Positions 1 through 5,867 of a stretch of DNA of 5,867 bases are shown here, piece by piece. Location of the stretch: NCBI GenBank assembly GCA_021152595.1, contig JAGKVC010000185.1, positions 1 through 5,867 on the forward strand, given 5' to 3'. A program made the translations under genes and the position numbers. The stretch comes from Clostridia bacterium. GTDB taxonomy: Bacteria; Bacillota; Clostridia; Oscillospirales; Ruminococcaceae. The notes under the pieces are model-generated. The model had not been told where the DNA came from. It did not search any database and saw nothing but the letters and a program-made list of their open reading frames with translations. The stretch's first letter is position 1. Every line of letters begins with the position of its first letter.

Positions 1-833
1 GGATCGAGCGGACGGCGGAACGAATCCTTTGTGATGAGCTTTCTGCGGAGCAGCGCAGGGCTGAGCAGATCCAGACTGCCTCTGCCGCTCATCCGCACAA
101 CATCCGCGGATGCCGGGGATTCAATGCCCTTCATGGCGATCGCAGCGGTGCGAAAGGAAATCTCATACTGCCGCAGCAGCGCGATTGTCTGCATGACGGC
201 TGCATGCGAGCCGCGGTGACCGGTCACGGCATCGTGCATCTCCGGTGTATCCGAATAGACCGAGAGCGCGAGCCGGATTCCAAGCGCTTTGAGCAGACGG
301 CAGTGCGCTTCGGTGAGCAGTGTGCCGTTTGTGAAGATCTCAATGCGGCGGAATGATTTTGCAGCAGATCCGAGTATTTCGCAGATATCCGGATGGCGGA
401 ACGGTTCGCCGCCGATGATCTGGATATCGCCGATGCCGGCCTCGGTGAGCCGCTCGCAGACAAGCGAAAAATCCGCCTGTGACATGCGGATACCGCTGCC
501 GGCTGCTTCGTTGTAGCAGTGGCGGCAGTGCAGATTGCAGTCGGTGCAGATCTCGATCCACGCCTGCCGGATCACCGGCTTTCCACGCAGCTCCGTGATA
601 TCCGGAAAGGGCACAGGTGCTTCGGATTCCGTCAGCAGACCGGCATCGCACATCTGCCGGAGCATCTCCGATCCGGCAGGGGAGAACGCCGCGTCTGCAT
701 CGCTGCATGCGCGCCGGAGTATGGCGAATGCATCCGCCGGAGCGTGCCAGAGCTTCCGCTGCGAAAGATCATAGATGCAGACACCGGCAGCCCCTGCGAC
801 GGGATAGACCTGCGGCTGAAAACGGTAATACAT
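1..833 (-). CDS. Radical SAM peptide maturase (3' end beyond the left edge)
   Basis: Seen: 277 codons open from ATG at 833 to the left edge, with no stop reached. The radical SAM cluster-binding motif CxxxCxxC is C99-NLH-C103-RH-C106, followed by YNEA, with an extra C96 just before it. GGEPF is at 141-145 (the usual GGEP SAM-binding strand), and the strand FTNGTLL at about 167-173 is typical of the TIM-barrel core. The first 90 residues precede the barrel and could be a PqqD-like precursor-recognition domain; that is inference. Known of the family: such enzymes use a [4Fe-4S] cluster and SAM to make radical crosslinks in ribosomal peptides, often with a C-terminal SPASM domain, which would lie outside this window. 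Context: the start overlaps the stop of a 46-residue Cys-containing peptide gene (TGATG), so the two are translationally coupled and share the promoter at 1013-1042. No separate strong ribosome binding site is needed. It could instead be an anaerobic sulfatase-maturase-like enzyme, but the preceding peptide gene argues for RiPP maturation. Radical SAM identity is secure; substrate is inferred. Confidence 0.9.
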   Translation of the reverse strand, partial: MYYRFQPQVYPVAGAAGVCIYDLSQRKLWHAPADAFAILRRACSDADAAFSPAGSEMLRQMCDAGLLTESEAPVPFPDITELRGKPVIRQAWIEICTDCNLHCRHCYNEAAGSGIRMSQADFSLVCERLTEAGIGDIQIIGGEPFRHPDICEILGSAAKSFRRIEIFTNGTLLTEAHCRLLKALGIRLALSVYSDTPEMHDAVTGHRGSHAAVMQTIALLRQYEISFRTAAIAMKGIESPASADVVRMSGRGSLDLLSPALLRRKLITKDSFRRPLD

Positions 834-3800
834 CAGCTTTCCTGCTCGGTGCCCGAGAAATACGGGAAGCACTCATTTTCGCGCTGATCGGGCTGACAGG
901 GGCAATCCGGCACACAGCTCTGCGCCGCAGACTGCGCTTCGGTTTCGGTTGTCAGACATTCCAGTTCCGGCATGATTTCCACCTCCTGCGGATTCGTCTG
1001 TTTGATATGATTATTATATCACCGGTGTTTGCTCTTTGTCAAGATGCGGTCGGCAGTGCAGGCGGCGAAACAGGGATTTATCATTTCGCACCCGGCGATG
1101 TCAATATAAAAGTTTGCGGGGGCGAGGGGCAGCAATGCTAACAACTTAAGCCGATGAGGCGGTCTGTGAATTGCTTTGCAATTCACTTAGGGGCGCCCTC
1201 TATCGCAGGGCGCCCCTCTCCGAAAAATGATCCACCGGATCGTTTTATCGGATTCACCCCTGCGGAGCTCCTTTGTGGGGGAGTTTCGCCGTCTGCGGAC
1301 GGCAACCAGAGGCGTTGCCTCTGGACTCCGCGAGCTTTTGTAAAAGCTCGACCAAAACTTTTATTTCGGCTCCGCCGTGCGCTCCTTAAGTTGTTAGCAT
1401 TGCGAGGGGCAGAGCCCTCGTCGTGCTCCGCAGAGCACGAAACTCCCCGGCGTTCAAGAGCTCGGGGCTTGGGCACCTGCGATAGAGGTGCCCATTTTGA
1501 AATAGCATCCGCGAAGCGGATTCCTCTTTCAATTTGTAAACGCCCTGTTTCAGCTGCGCTTCGGGCAGGGGACGGCGGTAACTTCATCTATTATTTACTT
1601 CTGATTTCGTTCTTGACAGGTTTCACAGTTTAACGGATTTTGCGGCGCTTATCCTTTGCGCATGACATCGAAAATACCCGAAACGCTTGAAATTTTTGTG
1701 CATTTGTGATATAATCAGAGTGAGAAAACCGCAGGATTGCTGCGGTTCCGAAAGAAATAAAATCTTATCAGGGGAGAGAGTTACCATGAAAACATTTACC
1801 AGAAAGCTGACAGCCGGCATATCTGCCGCTGTTATCGTCTGCGGCGCACTGACTGCGCTGCCTGTCACGGCTGCGGATTCCGCGGTCTCGCTCCGGATCG
1901 AGGGCGAGGACCTCACCGGCGCCGATCTCTGGACCAAAATCTATGAGAACGAGCTGCCGGGCTACAGCGGAGAGGGCTTTGCTTATCTGACAAACGCTAC
2001 GCTCGGCTTCACCATGGAGGTTCCGGCGGACGGCATGTATGCGATCACTGTCCACGGCGCGCAGATCCTCAATGAAGAGGGACGCTATCAGACCGTCGAG
2101 GTCAACGGAAGCGAGTATCACACCACCGTTCCCTATACAAAGGAATGGACGGATTTCGATTTCGGCATGGTGCGCCTCAACAAGGGCAAGAATACGATCG
2201 ACTTCGTCAATAAGTACGGCTATATGGCGATCGACTATGTGACCGTCACCGAGGCGGAGTTCCCCGATCTGACAACGGCAAGCGCCGTTCCCTGCGATCC
2301 CGATGCAACACCGGAGACCAAGGCGCTGATGAAATATCTGCACAGCGTCTACGGCAAGCAGATCCTTTCCGGTCAGCAGCAGATCTACGGCGGCGGCAAT
2401 CAGGTTCAGACCACGATCCGCTATGATGCCGCGACCGATTCCTGCGTCGATTCCGACGGCAATACCTATGAGATCGACCGCGACAGCAAGGATAAGGATG
2501 AGCAGGGCAATGAATTCTACTGGCACTGCACCGGCAAGGACGGTCAGGTCTATACCTACAGCACCCAGAACCGCAATTACACCTATAATAACTATAATAA
2601 CGATATCAACCTCATCCACGAGATGACCGGCAAATATCCGGCAATTCAGGGCTTTGACTTCGGAAGCTACTGCCCCTGCTACCGCTGGGATGACGGCGTC
2701 GCAGACCGCATGATCGAATGGACAAACGAAAAGGGCGGCATCTGCACGGCTTCGTGGCATATCAATGTCCCGACGAGAATGGCGGATTATACGCTCGGCG
2801 AGCCGCTCGATTTCTCCAAGACAACCTATACCGAAAAGACCGATTTCGTCGCGGCAAACTGCCTCAAAGAAGGCACTGCCGAATACGATTACTTCCAGCT
2901 CTGCATGAAATATCTCGCGGCGGAGCTGATCAAGATTCAGGATGCAGGCGTTCCGGTGATCTTCCGCCCGTTCCACGAGGCTGAGGGCAACGGCGGCAAG
3001 GACGGAAAAGGCGCATGGTTCTGGTGGGCAAAGGAAGGCGCTGAGGTCTATAAGCAGCTCTGGGCATTTCTTCAGGATACTCTCGAAAATGAGTACGGAC
3101 TGCACAATCTGATCTGGGAGCAGAACCTCTATGCATGGTCGGATGACTCCGCTCTCTGGTATTCCGGTGAAAAATGGGTTGACATTGCGGCGTTTGATAA
3201 GTATAATACTCAATATAACCGGCACGACGGAAAGACCTCCGGTCCGAACCTCGATGCAGAGACCGGCATCTTCTATAAGCTCGTCGGATATGTCAACGGC
3301 GGCAAGATGGTCGCAATGGCTGAGAATGATTCGATCCCGAGCATGAACAATATGGAGGTCGAGCATGCATTCTGGCTCTACTTCTGCCCGTGGTACGATA
3401 CCGCAGATTCTCCGTTCGTCACCGGTGAAAAGTATCAGGATAAGGATGAAGTCAAGAAGCTCTATAACAGCGACTTCTGCATCACGCTCGATGAACTGCC
3501 GGCGGATCTCTTCAAGAGCAGCGGATCTGATCAGCCGCAGCAGACAACCGAGCCGAAGCAGACCACGGAACCCGTGAAAACCACGGAACCGGAAGCAAAG
3601 GAGGGGCTTCGGGGCGACGTCAACCTCGATAAAAAGGTGGATGTTTCCGATGCTGTTCTGCTTGCCCGCTTCAATGCTGAGGATCAAACGGCGAAGATTG
3701 AGTCGCAGGGCAAACTGAATGCTGACATGAACAAGAGCGGTGAGCCGGACGGCGACGATGTCATTCTGATCCTGAAAACAATCGCAAAACTCATCTGAAT

Positions 3801-4986
3801 ATGTGCATTTGCTGTGCAGACGGTGCGTTCATATGTACCGTCTGTGCAGCCATTCTGCATATTACAAAACGGAGGAACATGACATGAAAAAGCTCTTTGC
3901 AAAATTCCAGTACAACTCACCCGTGATCCTGACGATGACGCTCATCTCAGCGATCGCACTGCTGCTCAACTTTATTACGCGCGGATGGACAAATAAGTAT
4001 ATTTTCTCCGTATATGCCTCGGGCTGGACGAATCCGATGACCTATCTGCGGCTGTTTACGCATGTGCTCGGTCATGCGGATTATTCGCATTTTCTCGGGA
4101 ATTTCATGTACATTCTGCTGCTCGGACCGATCATGGAGGAGAAATACGGCTCAAAGCTCCTGCTGAAAATGATCGCGCTGACGGCGGTTGTCACAGGTCT
4201 GCTCCAGATCATCGTTTTCAAGGGCGCACTGCTCGGCGCAAGCGGCATCGTCTTTATGCTGATCCTGCTCAGCTCCTTTGCAAATTACAAGAAGGGCAGC
4301 ATCCCGATCACGCTGATTCTGGTTGCGATCCTGTATCTGAGCGGACAGATCATCAATGCGGTGATTCATCCGAATGACGGCATTTCGCAAATGGCGCATA
4401 TTGTCGGCGGTATCTGCGGTACGGCGTTCGGCTGGGCACTCGCAAAGCCGAAGGAGCCAAAGGCTGAGGACAGCACACCGTCGCTCCCGACCGTGTGAAT
4501 GTGAAATCAGAGAAAGCCGCTCGTATTGGCTGTACGGGCGGCTTTTGCTTTGGGGGAGTGGTTGATCTCAGGGCTATATCATTTCGTATCCGGCGATGTC
4601 ATAATAAAAAAAGAGGAATCCGCTTCGCGGATGCTATTTCAGAATGGGCACCTCTATCGCAGGTGCCCAAGCCCCCGAGCTCTTGAACGCAAAGGGAGTT
4701 TCGCGCTCTGCGGAGCGCGACCAAAGGGCGCCGCCTTTTGGAAACCTGCGAGCTTTTGAAAAAGCTCGACCAAAACTTTTATATTGACGCTCATTCAGCG
4801 TGTCACGTATCCGGAATGCTTTAGTAAAACGGAGCCGCGCACGGCGCGGTGAAAAAGTTTGATCAAAACTTTTATATTGACAGCGCCGGATGCGAAACGA
4901 TAAATCCCGTTTTGCCGCTTCTTCGTTTGGGGGCTTGACAAATCCTGAAGTTTGTGCTATAATAAGCAGGTAGTGTTACGGAGGCA

Positions 4987-5028
<42 letters not shown>

Positions 5029-5867
5029 AAGGGTTCGAGTCCCCTTGTCTCCATATCTGAAAATGTCCTAAACGCTTTGATCCGGCGTTTAGGATTTTTT
5101 TATATCGCCGCATGCGTTTCCGGCGCGGTTTCGGCGCTCCGATCGCAGAATTGCGCTTTTAATAGCAAATACGTGAACTTTCTGCGAATCTGCTCGCCAT
5201 AATACGGGAAAAGTGACAAAATCTGATTCTGGTTATTGGTTATTCCTAACAAACCGGACGGTTCATTTTTGTTTGGTATTGACAAACCGCGATCCTCGTG
5301 CTATAATATAAAGTAATACAAAGCGCCCATTGCCGGATCGTTCCGATCAGAGCGGCAGCAGGCGCCTGATGCGGTATTCTTCGCCCTGCACAGCTTGCAG
5401 GGATGCGCTTTCGTCTGATGCGCCGAACGGATCACCGCGGCATGACACCGGCGGTATCAGGGAAGCATCCCTGCCGCTGCGGCAATTATGGCATATATAT
5501 CGTATCTACGCCGAATTTTGACTCCATGCAGGAAATGGCAGGGACCGGCTCCGGATTCCCCGACCGCGTACTGCCGCGGCAGCAGAAAGGATTACAATTC
5601 AGGACTCCCGACTGCGTTGCTGCATCCGAGGATCTTTCCGGCGTGATTTTGCTGTGTTCTGCCGGTTTTCCTGCGGCAGATTCACCGCGCATACGATACA
5701 GAAAGCCGGATTCCGATCAAGACTGACTTCACAGATTTTTGCTGATTTCACGGGGGACAGATGATCCCAACTTTATATATAATCGGAGGAGTAGAATTCA
5801 TGGATTTTCAGGTTGATTCGCGTTTTGCCGGAATTGAGCCGTTCCGGAGCAAGGTGTGGCTTGCGAC

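Overview
The window looks like chromosomal DNA of a fibre-degrading Ruminococcus-type Firmicute (Oscillospiraceae). The pointers are a secreted CBM35-GH26 enzyme ending in a type I dockerin behind a TTEP-rich linker, GGAGG ribosome binding sites, consensus TTGACA/TATAAT promoters and moderately high GC. A cellulosomal Ruminococcus is the best guess; the species cannot be told from this sequence.

Layout, left to right. (1) Positions 1-1042, minus strand: a consensus promoter drives a 46-residue Cys-containing acidic peptide, followed with a TGATG overlap by a radical SAM enzyme that runs off the left edge. This is the layout of a RiPP precursor and its maturase, and is the most interesting gene content here. 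(2) 1062-1556: a multi-hairpin intergenic repeat (R1, minus orientation). A second member of the same hairpin family (R2, plus orientation, about 269 bp) has inserted into it, with 17-19 bp terminal inverted repeats and an 11-bp target duplication. (3) 1687-3798: promoter and gene of a secreted, dockerin-bearing GH26 mannanase-like enzyme. (4) 3884-4498: a six-helix rhomboid protease, then a terminator-like hairpin. (5) 4569-4918: a third repeat copy (R3, plus). (6) 4935-5101: a complete single-gene tRNA-Val(CAC) unit with consensus promoter, tRNA and perfect intrinsic terminator. (7) 5279-5799: another consensus promoter and a leader of about 485 nt that is rich in hairpins and holds no convincing gene. 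(8) 5800-5867: the first codons of a gene resembling DegT/DnrJ/EryC1/StrS aminotransferases, cut by the right edge.

How the parts relate. The peptide and radical SAM gene form one translationally coupled unit. The mannanase would be exported and docked on a cellulosome through its C-terminal dockerin. The rhomboid gene follows it in the same direction with a hairpin in the 85-bp gap, so read-through is possible, but no functional link can be shown. The three repeat copies share conserved loops (CTATCGC, TGCG) on stems whose sequences differ but keep pairing, as expected of a structured RNA or a structure-dependent mobile repeat. R1 and R3 ends also carry outward promoter-like boxes facing the peptide operon and the tRNA unit.
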